Source: Cyclaneusma minus
Lineage: Eukaryota > Ascomycota > Leotiomycetes > Marthamycetales > Marthamycetaceae
Assembly: GCA_037179335.1 (NCBI GenBank)
Contig: JAKZHN010000041.1
Location: 186,001-250,000 of the forward strand
Direction of reading: 5' to 3'
DNA: 64,000 bases
Positions 19,092 through 32,463 of the stretch are shown here, one piece after another. Position numbers and translations under genes: made by a program. The notes beneath the pieces were generated by a model. That model was not told where the DNA came from. It searched no databases and worked only from the letters and a program-made list of their open reading frames with translations. Each line of letters opens with the position of its first letter. The stretch's first letter is position 1.

Positions 19092-22000
19092 GTCTGGCTG
19101 TCTTCTAAAAAGCGTTTGATGCGGAGACGAGGGACCTGAGATTGAAGAGGGACCTGATTGATGAGACCGGGCTCTATAAGAGGATTGGAGGCAAATTGTA
19201 GTCGGTGTAGAAGAGTGAGAGCGGATAGTTGTCGAGTCGTGGACCCAGGGGAGTGGAGTCTCCAAGATGAGCGGTCGATGATGAGGCCCCTGATCTGGAC
19301 GATCGTAGTATGATGTGGTGAAGGATGACGAGGGTAATTGCTGATGAAGTCTGGATTAAAGTTTCTTGTCCCCGTCACGTTTCTTGCCTTTCGATACCGA
19401 AAGCGGAAGATTAACAATGTCTTGACTCGAGCCCCCTCTTGTTTCTGATACGCCTGCGGATGACTTGACGGGAGGGCGGGCGACGGGCGAAGATATTTAT
19501 CAGATGCGTACTTGGGACTCTGGGTGGCACCCAGGGCAGGTCGAAGCACGGTCGATCAGGCGTAATCGGCAGCGGTTCATGCTGGGGGGGGGGCCAGCTG
19601 TCACAAATTGGGTGTGGGCCCTGACCAGTGCTGCGACAAGGACCAGCCAAGCACAACCCTGAGTGCCCCAGACCCGGCATCAGAGGTTGGATGGCACTCG
19701 GTGGGTCAAGCACGTATTGGAACACCTCGATCATACCGAGCAGGGGTCGGCGCTGATCACCCAGCCGAAAGAGGCTTTGGCAGGCACTGGAAGCCAGCCT
19801 GGCAGCCGCAGAAGAGCACGAAGGACCTGGAGATTGTCTGATTGCAGCCATTCACAAAGCTCATCATCCCAGGGCGGGCCGAGCAGGCTGGCAAGGCAAG
19901 AGGCTTTGGTCGACCCTGTCAGCCGTTCAGACTAGAAGCCTAAACGGGAACAGGGAGTGCTCACACTTGCATGGGCTCTGCAAGTCGCAGGGCCATGCAA
20001 GGCCAAGCACTCCCCAACGGTCAACGGGCCACGAGTAACGACATGGGCAAGACATGGACTGGGTGCAGCGGGGAGAGACGGCGAGCAGATCGCCTTTGAT
20101 ATTATTCGCACCTGGAGCCCCCTCGAGATTGCCAAAAATAAACACGGACGAGGCTCATCTGAACTCGACGGGTTTTCTGATGACCTGCCGATTGATCGAA
20201 TCTGCTGGTCAAGAAGGTTGGCTCTAAGGCCCCTGCAAAGCCGTTATGCAATCCTGACAGGGCGCTTGTGTGGGTTGTCGAAGTTACATACATGTACCGT
20301 GTCGGCCACCACTTAAATTCGGCAGCATATCCGCTTGTCGTTCCTCTCACAATCATTTGTGAGCCATCCCTGCCGTTGTCTCAATACTGCCGCCCGCTAA
20401 GGGCAAGCGCGAGACGGGGGACAAACGCGGCTTGGGGATTCTCAGATTTGCCGTCTCCACTGCCACTCTCCGGCCATCCCAATAATATCGTCAAGTCCCC
20501 AAGTCGGCGACGGCAACAGCAGGCGACTCGGCGGCAGCGCAGGCGCCTTGCTGGACGCGGTGTGAGTTGGCCGCGCTGGACAGAGTCGGGGAGATTTGGC
20601 AATTCGCAGCAGATCAGGGACTCCCGGCCACACGGACTGGAGATGGCTTGCGCTCAGAGCTTGTTGCGCCCACAGTCCGCTACTCATCGCCCGCGGCCAG
20701 TTGGGACTTGGACTTGGGGTTTTAGGGGCTGGAGAGTCAGCGCCAGAACGGACAAAATTAATTGCGAGGGTCGCTCTGTGCTGCCACCGGACAGTGAGGC
20801 GACACTTCTTCGTCTCTGCGCTGCATGAGTACGAAACGCGAGATGCCTTCAAAAATAAAGAATCCATGGTGGGCGCCTTTGCGGAGGCCTGACTGGTGCG
20901 CGGAGTGTTGACTGATTGATGCGATGATGCGCTCCTATGCTCGACGCCGAGCAGAAGGATCGACCTTTGACGCCAGCACGCAGTCCATCCCCCGAATTGT
21001 CTCCACCTCGGACCTTTGTTCCCTGAATCACTGGATCGCGATTCACGAAGCTGACGCTGGCGGCGGGTGCTGGCCTTGGAGGAGTTGGCGACTTGGCGGT
21101 CGCGCGTGCACGACGGGACTGACATGGTAGCTTCGACACTCTGCCGGCCTGGCTCTTGGACGTGATCTTACCCGGCTTGAAGTCCAGGCTCGACATCATG
21201 CCTTCTGTCGAGGCGCTCCTGCCATCCGAAGCTTGCAAACAACAAAGTCCCCTTGTCGGAGAATTGGCGACTGATGCACTGCCCTGCGTTTCACAAGTCG
21301 TCGCCGTCGTTTGGGTGGCACTTGCCGACTCCCATCATGACAATTAGACTCCGTCCCAGGCGATCACGTATGCCACCCGCCGATCCGAGCAGATCTCCCT
21401 CAAAAAGCTCCCAAAAAACATCCGCCATTCGCCAGCCCAAGGCCTTTGCGGGAGTCTCCGGGCGGGGACGTCGTTTTACAGGGCAGACATGCAGCGCGTT
21501 ATGTTGCTTCTTTTTCGGATTCGCTTCGAGCATCGGATTCTTCCACGACTCTTCGACTTCAAGCTTCGAGCTTCAAGCTTCCAAATCAAGGCGAAAGGTT
21601 GTTCAAACTCGAAGCGCCATACGTCAGGCCGAAAGTCATTCACCACTGTCACATTGTCTCTACATGATGTGCAAGACTCTTCGGACTTTCCATGGACGTA
21701 TATGCTTCTCATGCAGAATCACCCCAAGCTACGAAGCCGTCTGCCCCTGGGGTCCAAGAAGGAGTCTCCCGTTATTGAAACACAGGAGTGCAAGAAGAGG
21801 ATCGGACCGCCGCTCAGATCTACATGTATTCCCACTCGCGTAGCAGACACGCTCTTGGCACCCGCCTTCTGCCATCGTCACTTGCTTCAATGCGATGTGA
21901 CAACAGCCTGGGCGCTTGCGATATTGCTCTCCAATACATAATTGATGCAGCCATTTACCGGCAAATTCCTCATCTTTGCTTTTTTTTTTCTCCATTGCGC

Positions 22001-22363
22001 AGTTTCCCCGCGACCGTGGTAGCACAACAGAACCATGGGAGTTCCAACAGCCGGTGATGCGTCAACCCATGTCCCTGGCCCTTGAGCAGATCGGGACGAT
22101 TCGCGCTTCCTATGTTGCCTCAGAGGTGGTGTGCGAGCCAAGCATTTGGGAGCACTGACGCATCTCGAGACATATCAGAAGAACATCTTGACAGCTGAAT
22201 CTGGTAGACGCCGGCCTGCTCCAATCCTACCTACTCTCTTCCAATGCTACGCTGGGATACGACGTCCGTTGTCAACTTATCATATTATCCGCCTGTCATA
22301 TATCGGGGAAATTGAACATCACAAAAACACCATCGGACGCAACAAGAGAGGTTACGAAGGACG
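19092..22363. other. GC-balanced region without recognisable genes
   Basis: The first few hundred bases are the leader and promoter of the C2H2 gene. Beyond that, open frames overlap randomly on both strands and none resembles a known family. A run of nine G occurs near 19,585, a strong hairpin at 19,953-20,014, TACATGTA at 20,289-20,296 and 21,821-21,828, and a short CTTCAAGCTTCGAG-type repeat near 21,550-21,585. Confidence 0.45.
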
Positions 22364-22810
22364 ATGATGTGTGGTTTGATAGCTCTCTATACGCACCCCC
22401 TTTTGCTTCTCGTGATTTATGCTTTTTTCCTTACGAATTTGAAATTCGACTCGACTACTGCTGCAGCCTTGCCGCTCAACGTCTCGGAGCTCCATATCCT
22501 GCAGTTGGACACTTCGCGAGCCTATCGGATGAACCATTCGTCGCAGGATTCGCTCGTGGGCGACAGGGAAATGACATACCCAGCTGGTACATTCGGTGAG
22601 CCTTACACCTCTTCCTTCAGAGGACGGCCCAAAGTCCAAATCTCAGCTATGTACGGCATTCCCGTCATCTTTATCAAATCAGGCCGTCTCATCGCAATGC
22701 CATTACCTCTGTGGCGTCTTCAGAATATGACAGCGACGGCCACCGTTTCAGCATCGTCTGATCAAGTGTCCGCACGCACTTGCTACATCGACGACGTGGC
22801 AGTCTTGTAA
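22364..22810 (+). CDS. Candidate secreted protein (148 aa), weak support
   Basis: This frame starts with two adjacent ATGs (22,364 and 22,367). It opens with a hydrophobic segment of about 20 residues (HPLLLLVIYAFFLTNL) that could be a signal peptide or anchor. Three N-glycosylation sequons follow (NVS, NHS, NMT). It ends at TAA within a CTTGTAAGTCACC word, which is also a good splice donor, so the true protein could be longer. I recognise no family. It stands out only because the surrounding frames look like noise and because small secreted proteins near AT-rich blocks are common in plant-associated ascomycetes. It may be chance. Confidence 0.25.
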   Translation: MMCGLIALYTHPLLLLVIYAFFLTNLKFDSTTAAALPLNVSELHILQLDTSRAYRMNHSSQDSLVGDREMTYPAGTFGEPYTSSFRGRPKVQISAMYGIPVIFIKSGRLIAMPLPLWRLQNMTATATVSASSDQVSARTCYIDDVAVL

Positions 22811-25560
22811 GTCACCACTTACTATCCGGCAAGATGCATGGAAGCGAATCAACACTCGAAGCCACGAGGAAATATACGACCCGGGTGCTACCAGCTGCCG
22901 TGATCCCATTCTGTTTTCTGATTTCTCCTGTGGTGTTCACAAAGCCTTTCCCCGATAGTTACGTCGCTTACACGGACGTCGGTCAACTCTAGACGAGAAC
23001 GTGGCTGGAAGCTGGCTGTGAAACCAGAGCTACATATGCGTGTCCCAAGTTTCCATATGGCATTCTGTAGCTTCGCTGTTTTGCTGACTGTCTCGCACGT
23101 GTAGTTACATCTCTGCCCCAAACTAGGCAATAAAGTACTTCAATCTGCAAGGCCATTTTATTTCTACGGCATGACTTCCCGCCTCGAATTGGCTTTGGCC
23201 CTGTTCCATGCTCTCTTACACCGTCGGTGTCCACCTTAGTCCCTGAAGATCGAAGTGGTGTCATCCCAAGTCACGAGTCAGTCAGGCGCCAGCTCGCCTC
23301 GGAGCACCTCCGCAGCAGTCAAGTCAAGTAAAGTTCTCGGCACCTCCTCTGACCTCGGTCTCCAGCTTGCTCACCCTCTGCATTGACTCCGCCGAGAGTC
23401 AGGCTGTCAGCCAAGCTTCAGAACCATAAAGCTCATCCTGACCTTTGATGACCGCGGACCGTTCTACTTACTTTCCGGCTCTGTGTACCCTGGGGTAAAT
23501 CGCCCGTTGTCGGCATCCAGTCGGAGGCAGGCAATAATCGGGGATGCTTTTCCGCTTTTCGCTGATCCAAAGCTTGTGCAAATGTGCTGATGCAGATCTG
23601 CCACGCCGCTGAATCTTTTGACAGCGTGACGGACCTGACGGTGACAGGTCGCCGGTCCAACGGCACATGGCAATAGTAGTGCATCGTCCCGCGAGGATCA
23701 TCGCTGAGCCGGAACGGCCGCTAACGCTGATGCCACAACCTGCTAGCTCTTACCACAGTGTGAGTTTGCTATTAAACAGACCAAAGACATCAGCCAAGGA
23801 GAGGAGAGGAACCGCCCGTTGCTATCCTCAAAACCATATCTCCGTAACGTGACTTACATGCAATCGGCGCCCGATGGAGTGTCTCTTCTTCTCTGCATCA
23901 TTTCATGGAAAATGGAAAGCAGATTCCCGTGCTGGCCATGTCACGAGACGGCACAGTTGTCAGGGTAGCATTCCAGGCCGACTCCGCTGCTGTGGATAGC
24001 CGACTGGACCCCTGACCGTGTGTTTTCTGGGGCACTTCTAGCCGACATTTCCAGGCGTCTGGTGCAAAAGAGATGGATCATCGGATCGGCGCTGCCAACT
24101 GCATCCGTCACCAGCCTTCTTGGGCGAATCCATTTGAAGAATATGTGACTCGCCGAATATATAATAAATTCCTATCAGCCGCAATGGTCGAGTGGTGTTC
24201 TGAGTTTTGTCGTTACAATTGAAATCTGGAGTCATTTTCGGCCGTCTCTTCAATGCTAAGCTTTGGTTTTTGTATTCGGTCGACAGGAAGTTAGAGTATT
24301 AAAATTCTCCGAGAAGGTCGGGTCAAGTTCCACATACATAGAAGTTCATGTTACGGAACAATAAATGTCCCACAAGTCCCACCCAAGGGTCTTTAGGAAG
24401 TGGAGTCACGCAATCTTTAACTAAGCCTCAACAAAATAGCGGTATAAATTAATGACGATACGAGAAAAGCGGTGAAGTCAGCACTCTAACTCTCTAAGCC
24501 TCACGATCCAGGAAGGTGTTCCACAAAATTAGATGAGGCAAATTTACAGCACAATGTGGGCACGGCACGTGCTTTTGGCGCTACTAGGCACTCACTTTCG
24601 ACGTCAGGGACATGGGAAAGTTGGAACCCGTGCCCCAGCATTTCCTCGATTCCAAACCTCGACATCGTCATCCCCCCATGGCAGCAATTTGTCCCCACGA
24701 GGCCGACGGGCAACCGCCGCTCTGCCTATGTTTCGGCCCAATCCCACGCAGAATTGTCGCTATTCGGAACGCCCACATCTTTTGATGGCGGCGAGCTGCA
24801 GCGGCGCTATTTGACGAAACAGGAGCACCGAGGCAGCGTCGACGGGAAAGGACGGTGCACAACATGAACGTCTCGTGGGCAGCCATGTGATATGCATCTA
24901 TCAAGAGTGCGTGGATGACGGCTGCTTGCATTGCTGGGGACGAACGCATGGAGAACGGATTGGTGTCAGCTTGACCCGTCTAAATTGGCTTGAGTAACCT
25001 GCCACGCGCTGACGACTTCGTCTGCCCTCCAACGAACCAATCTTCAAGTTCGACGTCAATCCAAAGTCCAAGTGGCCAAGATATCACCGCCTCATTCAGC
25101 GTGCATGTCTGCCAAGTCACCCTCAACGCATGGCCACAGTCTTCCCCTGGCAGCGAATATGCAAGCCTGCGTGGGCCTGGGGAGAAGACTTCGGGACGAT
25201 CATCGTCCGCCCGAAGCCCGAGCAAAAGCACACCTGAAACTTGAAGATTCCTTGTTGCTGGGAGCGCAGTGCAAAGCTCCAAGTTCTCGCGAAGACGCAC
25301 GCTTCCTGGTCCTTTCTGCCTTCATCCGTTCGGGGCAGTTTATTGCGAGCAGATACCTTCCGTTGCGCCATAGCATTGCTCTCCCGAGTTGCTTGCAAGA
25401 GAAGAAGCACCTTGGATGCCCGTAGCCCTGCCACAATATCGTTGTCCACCACGAGAACCGATTTCGGCAGTACGTCATTACCGGACCTTGGTGGTATTAA
25501 ATGTTGGTCAAACGACGATAAAAGAACGCTTTTTGATTTAGTAACTGCCCTTGACTGCCT
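22811..25560. other. GC-balanced region bordering the AT-rich block, no gene seen
   Basis: Normal base composition, but no open frame with recognisable domains, no splice-consistent exon chain and no RNA gene I can identify. Composition collapses to nearly pure A/T between about 25,560 and 25,610. Confidence 0.45.
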
Positions 25561-28500
25561 TTAACGGTAATAAACAGCGAGTTGGTTCGCCCAACGAAAT
25601 TGTCCAAATTTAAAAACAATTTAATTAATTAATTTATTATATAACATTAATATAGCGAGATAATTTATTTGAAAAACATCAATTATATTGGACTGACCGT
25701 CGTTTATTAGCAAACCATTAAATTTTTCAATAAAACGTTATATTTTAATAGTTTGTTTTTCCGCCTAATATACTATAATCCACTAATATATTTTTAATAA
25801 CAATTAATGCGTTTTTGATAATTTTTAATAATATAATAATTTTTCTAATTATTATAATAAAAAAATATTAAAAAGGCATAATTATTTTAAATTTAATACC
25901 GTATAATGTATTAAAACTATAAAAAACAAATTTATATATAAATTATACACGGTTCTAAATACCCTAAATATAATAAAGATTTTAAATAAATTTCCATGCA
26001 TTTTATTAATATATTAGCAAATTCCAATTTCAATATTAATATTATATAATAATTAACAATATTGCAATATTTTATCCTAGTTTATTTAAAGCCGTATAAA
26101 TATACCTAAATAAACGTTTTATAGCCAATTAAATTCTTTTAAATTTGAAGCTTTAAAATCGCAATATAAAGCAAATTATTATTATAGCAATTTAGCGTAA
26201 TTATAATTTTATTGGCATTTATAATATTAGGCAAATTAAATTTAAAATACGGGCTATATTTAATTTCTATTATAGCTTTATATCTTATCCTTGTATTTTC
26301 CCGGCCAAATTTATAATAGGAATTATATATTATAATATAATTTTTTTTAATTATTTTAATTATTTTATATGCAATAATATTTGCTGATTTTTAATTTTTT
26401 TATAAAATATACTATGCATTTCTATTCCTATTATTTTTATTAAAAGGAGATTTTTAAGCAATACCGTGAAAAATAATAAGCTAAGCAATAATAGCCCGCA
26501 ATTAACCCAAATATTAAATAATATTTAATTATAGCCGCCAACATTATAATAGCTAGCAATAATATAGCTGGCAATAACGTGGTTGGCAATAACGTGATTA
26601 ATAATAATATAAATATAAACGCTGCTCCTATCGCTTTTATCGGTCCTATTGCTTTTATTGGTTTGATTGCTATTATTAATTTTATCGTTGCTATTGATTT
26701 TATCGCTACTATCGCTATTATTGCTATTTGTTTTAATATAGCGGCATTTAAAAGCTTGCAATTTATATTTGCCATTATATTCGCTTTTTCTTAAAAAGCT
26801 TTATTAATAAAAAACCGCCGTATTAGGAATTTTTAAATTTGCGCCTATTGCCGCTTTTTTTGCCGCCGCTTATATTGCTTATAAAATTATAAATTTTATT
26901 TAAAATATCCTATTGATTTCCGAATCGTTTATTAATTTCCATAATTATATTGCTTTTAAAATTATTTAAAATTATATTGCATTTATATTAAAATTACTAA
27001 TTATTGCTTTTATAATTGCCGTTTTTTTATTTAATATTGCATAAATCGCTTTTTTTAATATATAAAAATAAAAAAATTCATTATTTTCCTTTTATTAAAT
27101 TATTATTAATCCCGCTAATATGCTTATTAATATTATAAAGCAGATTATTTATAATTTTACCAATGCATTAATTAAAATAAAATAGATTAAAGCCAAGATT
27201 AAAGGCGCTTATAAAAATAGATAAGCAAAGGCTTTTAAATAGGAATAGAAATTAAAACTAGAATAAAAAAGCAAAACGGATATTAAATCAAAAATTATAA
27301 AGAATTTATTTAATATTTCGCGATAAATAATATAATTTTAATTAGATATTATTGAATTTAGCTTGCAAAAAAAGAAAAATCTAATAGGGAGTTGCTAAAT
27401 TTTTCTATTTTTTTTAGATTTATATATATATTAATATAGCTTAAAATATAATAATAGTAAATTATATAATTAATATAATTAATATAATTAATATAATTAA
27501 TATAATTAATATAATTAATATAATTAATATAATTAATATAATTAATATAATTAATATAATTAATATAATTAATATAATTAATATAATTAATTAAAATTGT
27601 TTTATTAATTTATTATATATATAATATATTTTATATATAAAATAAATTTACAAAACAATATGAATATAAATAGCATTTCCTAATTTTAATATTCTATTTT
27701 ATTTTTATATTAATAAATTGCATTTCTTTAATTATTATCAATTTAAATTAAAGCTGAAATTGGGGTTGGAGTTAAAACTGGAATTGGAGCCGAAATTAAA
27801 GCTAAAAATAAATTTAAAATATAAGCCGGAGCTTTATATTTAAATTAAATTAAAAAAAATATAGGATTATTATCGGGGCGCTGGCCTTTTATAAGCATTT
27901 TTTGGGCTTTTTGGCTTTTAATCTTTATTGGAATAAGGATAAATATTTCGAGTTTAATATCGGCCCAGTATTTTACTAATAAATAAAAGCCGTATTATTT
28001 AAATATTTTATTTTAATTAAATTAATTAATAATTTTATTATTTTGCTTTTATTATTTTGCTTTTATAATATATTTTTCCAATCCAAATGCAATTTTATAT
28101 ATATAGCAAAATTAGTATAAACGTTTAAATAATTATTAATGCTTTATTTTATATATATATAATAATATTAAATTGCTTATTTTTAAAAAAAATAGCTTAA
28201 TATTTAATAAGCATTTTTTAATTATAACATATAATATTATAAAATAATAAATATTATAATAAATAATAGCATTTTAAATATTATAAAGATATTAATATAA
28301 AATTTTAAAATATAAAATATATTAAAGTGGTTTTGTTATATTTTAAATAGCATTGGTAATAATAATAGTATTATTTCTGATTATTTAATTTTAAATAATT
28401 TTTTATATAATATAATTTTTATTTATTTTGCTTATTATATAATATTAATATATTTTTATTATTATAATAGCTAAATATTTCCAGTTTTAGCCATTATTAT

Positions 28501-31500
28501 TTATAGCCTTTTAAATTATAAATATAATTTATTTATTTTTATAATATATATATTTTTCAAAAATCTTATTCAAAATCTATTTAATTGTATTATTAAAACC
28601 TTATTAAACCATTATTTATTTTGCGTTTTTTATTATTTTATTATATAGCTTTTATTTTATATTTTTAATATTTTTAAAAGAAAAGCGGCGGTTAAATAAA
28701 TATATAAGCTAGGTTATAGCTTTTGCTTTTGCTATAAAAATTGTAAATTAAATTGCATTAAAAATGGAAAATTTATTTAAAAACAAATTAAGCAATTTGG
28801 GGATATATAATCCAGCCGTGCAAAAACCAATAAATAAAAATACTTTTAAAATACTTTTTAAAATGGGTTTTAAAATGCTTTTTAGGGTGATCCTTAAAAT
28901 GGTTTGTAAAAGTCCTTTGTATTATACGCTATATTAAGCGATGCCAATCCGATAAAGCGCAAATTAATTAGCGCCCAATTGGTAAAAACCAGCTATAATT
29001 TCCTATTATTAGGCAAAGGCAGCCGGATTAAATTGCTAGCTATTGGGGATAAATAATTATTGCAATAATATATTATTATTCGCAAATAATCCATTTATAA
29101 AAACCATAAATTTAAAGGCGTTTAAATTTAAAATAATATATATTAGTTTCTTATTTAGGTAATTAAATTGCTAAATAATAATTTTATTTAATATTTTAAT
29201 AATTTTAAATATAAAGATTTAATATTAAATTGCAATATATAATTTATAAAAGGCTTTAAACTAGTTATTTTAGACAATATAGCCGCTTTTGGCTTTTTTA
29301 TTAATATATTTAGCTTTTATAATTGGGGATTTAATATTTATTAATTTTAAGCTTTTGCTTTAATTTTTTTAAATAAGAATTATTAAGCCGTTTTTTTAAA
29401 ATATAAAAATTAAATTATTAAAAATAATTAAATTTTTAATTTTTAATATAATTTTGGGCTTTGCTTTAAAGCCAGCTTTTTAAAGCTTAAATTTCTTTAA
29501 CTTAAATTATTTAATATTAGCTAATTGCAAAATATTATTAATTCAAAGGGTTATTATTGCAAAATGCTTATTAAAAATGGTAATTATAAAATAAAAATTA
29601 TAAATAAAATATTTATAAAAATATTTTTAATATAGTCTAGCTTTAGCTATATTATATAATGGCTTTTTAAATTTTATAATTATACCTTTTAGGTATTTGG
29701 CGATTTTTTTTTAAATAAATAGCAATAGATTTTTTTATTTAAAAAATTAAAAAATTAAATATAGCCCTAAATAATATCCCAAAGCCATAATTTATAAATT
29801 CTGTTATTATATAGATTTTTAATAGTAAATAAAAATAGGCTAAGGCAACGTATTAGCCATTAATTGGAATTTTAAATTATAGGGAATTAAATAAAAATTT
29901 GCTTTTTGCTTGCATTATTATAGCTTTAAACCACCAGCCTTAATTGTTTATAAAAAATAATGGTTTTGTTTTTAATTATTTTAATTATTTTAAATTTAAA
30001 AATTCTGTTTTTTAAAATACTAAAATTGGCCTAAATAAATTTAAATACTTTAATATCCAAAAATCCAGAAATTTTAATTTTGTTAAAATCTTTAAATAGC
30101 TAATTTAAAATAATGATCTTGCTATCATTGTTTAAAAAAATAGCTAAATCTATATTAGACTTTTTCTTAATAATTATAAATATTTTAAATTCTTTTTTTC
30201 CGTTTTTTATAATGCATGTAAAAGCGTTTGCAATTATTTGGTTAATTTACTTATTAAATAAGCATTATTCTTTAGGTTTTTCACTCTTTTTAGGTGGCTA
30301 AAAAACGTTTTTGGCGGAAATTGGCTTTACGGAATATCTTTTGGGGCGTTTATAAGGTCGCTTAGCGGGTTGCTTAATTTCCAAAATATTTAAATTATTA
30401 AAAGCTTTTTTAGCTTTATTTTTATTTTCCCAATTAAATTCTTTTTAAATAAGCTAATTTTTAATTTTCGGAGTAATTTTATTACTAATTAATTTAATTG
30501 ATTTTAAAAAGGCTATTTTAGCTAATTTAAAAAATTTAAAATTAGCATTAATTCCTTTTAAAACTATGGCTAATTCTGAATTAATTTTAGAATTATTAAA
30601 TGCTAAAAAATTCTTAATAATATTGTTTTTAATAATTAGGTAAGGCTTAATTAATATTAATTTAAATTCTTTTAAAGTTTTAGGCATTTTCAATATATAA
30701 TTATAGGTTTTTTTAAAAGCTTAAATAAGCTAGTCCAGCCACCCTTTTTTTTATATCCTAGGATTTTAAAATTTAAAAATGGATTTAATATAGCTAAAAT
30801 ATTAAGGCCGTTTTTTATATATAAGGCCTTTTAAATTAATTTTTTAATATAAATTTTTTGGAGTTTTTTAATGGCTTTATAAATAGCTTAAGCTTTTTTA
30901 ATTATATATAAAAAAAATCAAATAATTTTTAAATAAGCTTTATATACCAAAAGGGTGGGCATTAATTTATTAAAGCTAATAATATTATTTAGGGCTTTAA
31001 TAGCTATTTGCAAAATAAATTTAAGGATATTTTTTTTAAATTTAGTTTTTATAATAATATAAGCTTTTTTTAAAATTAAATAAACTTTTTTATTTTGCCG
31101 ATATTATAATAGGCTTTAATTAAAACCTTATTATATTAAATTCCTTATAATTTAGCATTTAATTCAAAATTTTTAAGAGCGGCTTTATTTCCAGCATTAT
31201 AACAAATAATATTTGGTGGAATTTGGTATATATTAATTTATATTAACATAATTGCTTTTTAAATATTTTTTAATTTTATGGATTTAAAAAATTTAACGGC
31301 GTTATAAAACTGCTATTATTAATAATATAAAGCGTTTTGCTTTTTTTAATTTAAACTATATTTATTATAATTAAATGCTTAAATTTCAAATTTATCTTAA
31401 TTTTAAATTTAAATTATTTTGGGAATTTGCTATTTAGCTGATATTAATTGCAATATTTAACCAATTTCTTAAGGATTTTGAAATTAAATTAATATTTAGC

Positions 31501-32308
31501 TTTTTGCAAAAACTTAATAAGTTAATTAATAATTAAATGGCCGAATTTCTTGTATAATTAATAGAATTTAGGCTTATTTAAATAATACCAAAAATAGTTA
31601 AATTTTTTTAAAATAGGCTATTATTTGGTTTTTTAAATTAAAATATTTTTTAGATTATTAAATTTGATTTAAAGGCTATTTATATTTTTTAAATATATTA
31701 AAAAGAAATAGCCTCATATATAAAATATAATTATTTTAAATGGTAATTTAAGGAACATAGCTTTTATAATGCCAGATTTTTTAATTTCAAATACAATACA
31801 AGCTTGGCCAGCTTTGCTAATATCCAGGTAAATATTAAAAACCAGCTTTTTTAAAGTTTAAAGCTAAATATAATTAATTGTAAAAATACATAATGCTTTA
31901 ATATTAATTATAATTCCTCGGAAGATTTTTGAAAAATATTAATTTAAAAAAATAAATATCTAGCTTTACATGGATTTTATAACATATTGGACAGTTATTT
32001 ACTTATTTAAGGTTAATTTATAAGGATTTTAATTTTGATCTTGGCTTTGAAATGCATATATAGGATAATAAATAATTCTTTATTTATTTAAAGTTATTTT
32101 ATAAAGATTATAATTAATAATTGCATGATTGGCCAATTATTTAATAAAAAAACAGCTATTTTCAGTCCGTTAATTAGTTTTGAAAATATTATAAAGCTTA
32201 TGGAATTTATAGTTTTTTCTTGGCTTTTTTAATTAATTTTGAAAATATTTTCCTAATCAAAATTTTAAATTATATTGGAAATAAATGGATATAAAGGCAT
32301 AGAATAAA
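25561..32308. repeat. AT-rich block, left arm: unclassified decayed repeats
   Basis: Extremely AT-rich DNA of RIP character, without functional genes. It includes a trinucleotide-like (GCTATT/ATT)-rich stretch at about 26,600-26,740, the 9-bp tandem array at 27,466-27,592, and a GGAGTTAAAACTGGAATTG-like minisatellite near 27,755-27,830. Around 29,950-30,700 the minus strand shows unusually long open runs rich in Lys, Ile and Asn. This looks like the decayed coding part of another element that I could not name. Confidence 0.6.
27466..27592. repeat. 9-bp tandem array (AATTAATAT)n
   Basis: About fourteen near-perfect head-to-tail copies of the 9-mer AATTAATAT. The perfection contrasts with the scrambled surroundings and suggests recent slippage expansion after the region was already AT-rich. 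Confidence 0.9.
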
Positions 32309-32463
32309 GGTGTTAAAAACGGTATATTATGCTTAAAAAAACTAGAATAATTGGCATTCCAAAGTAAAAATATTTTTATTATACGGACGCTAGTATTCTT
32401 CGGGTTTAGCTATACGTGATGGCTATTTTATAATGGCTGCTATTATATTTATTTTTTAATATA
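32309..32463 (-). repeat. Copia A 3' LTR
   Basis: The partner copy is at 50,613-50,765. The two align throughout and differ mainly by C/T and G/A. Ends are approximate because RIP has altered the terminal dinucleotides. It borders the RNase H end of the element, which makes it the 3' LTR on the minus strand. Confidence 0.75.

Noticed and set aside
20268..21238. Several overlapping 130-227 codon frames on both strands
   Set aside because: They overlap each other in different frames, have mixed low-information composition and match no family I know.
26440..26794. Ile/Ala/Lys-rich open frames on both strands
   Set aside because: Generated by low-complexity GCTATT/ATT-type repeats, not by a gene.
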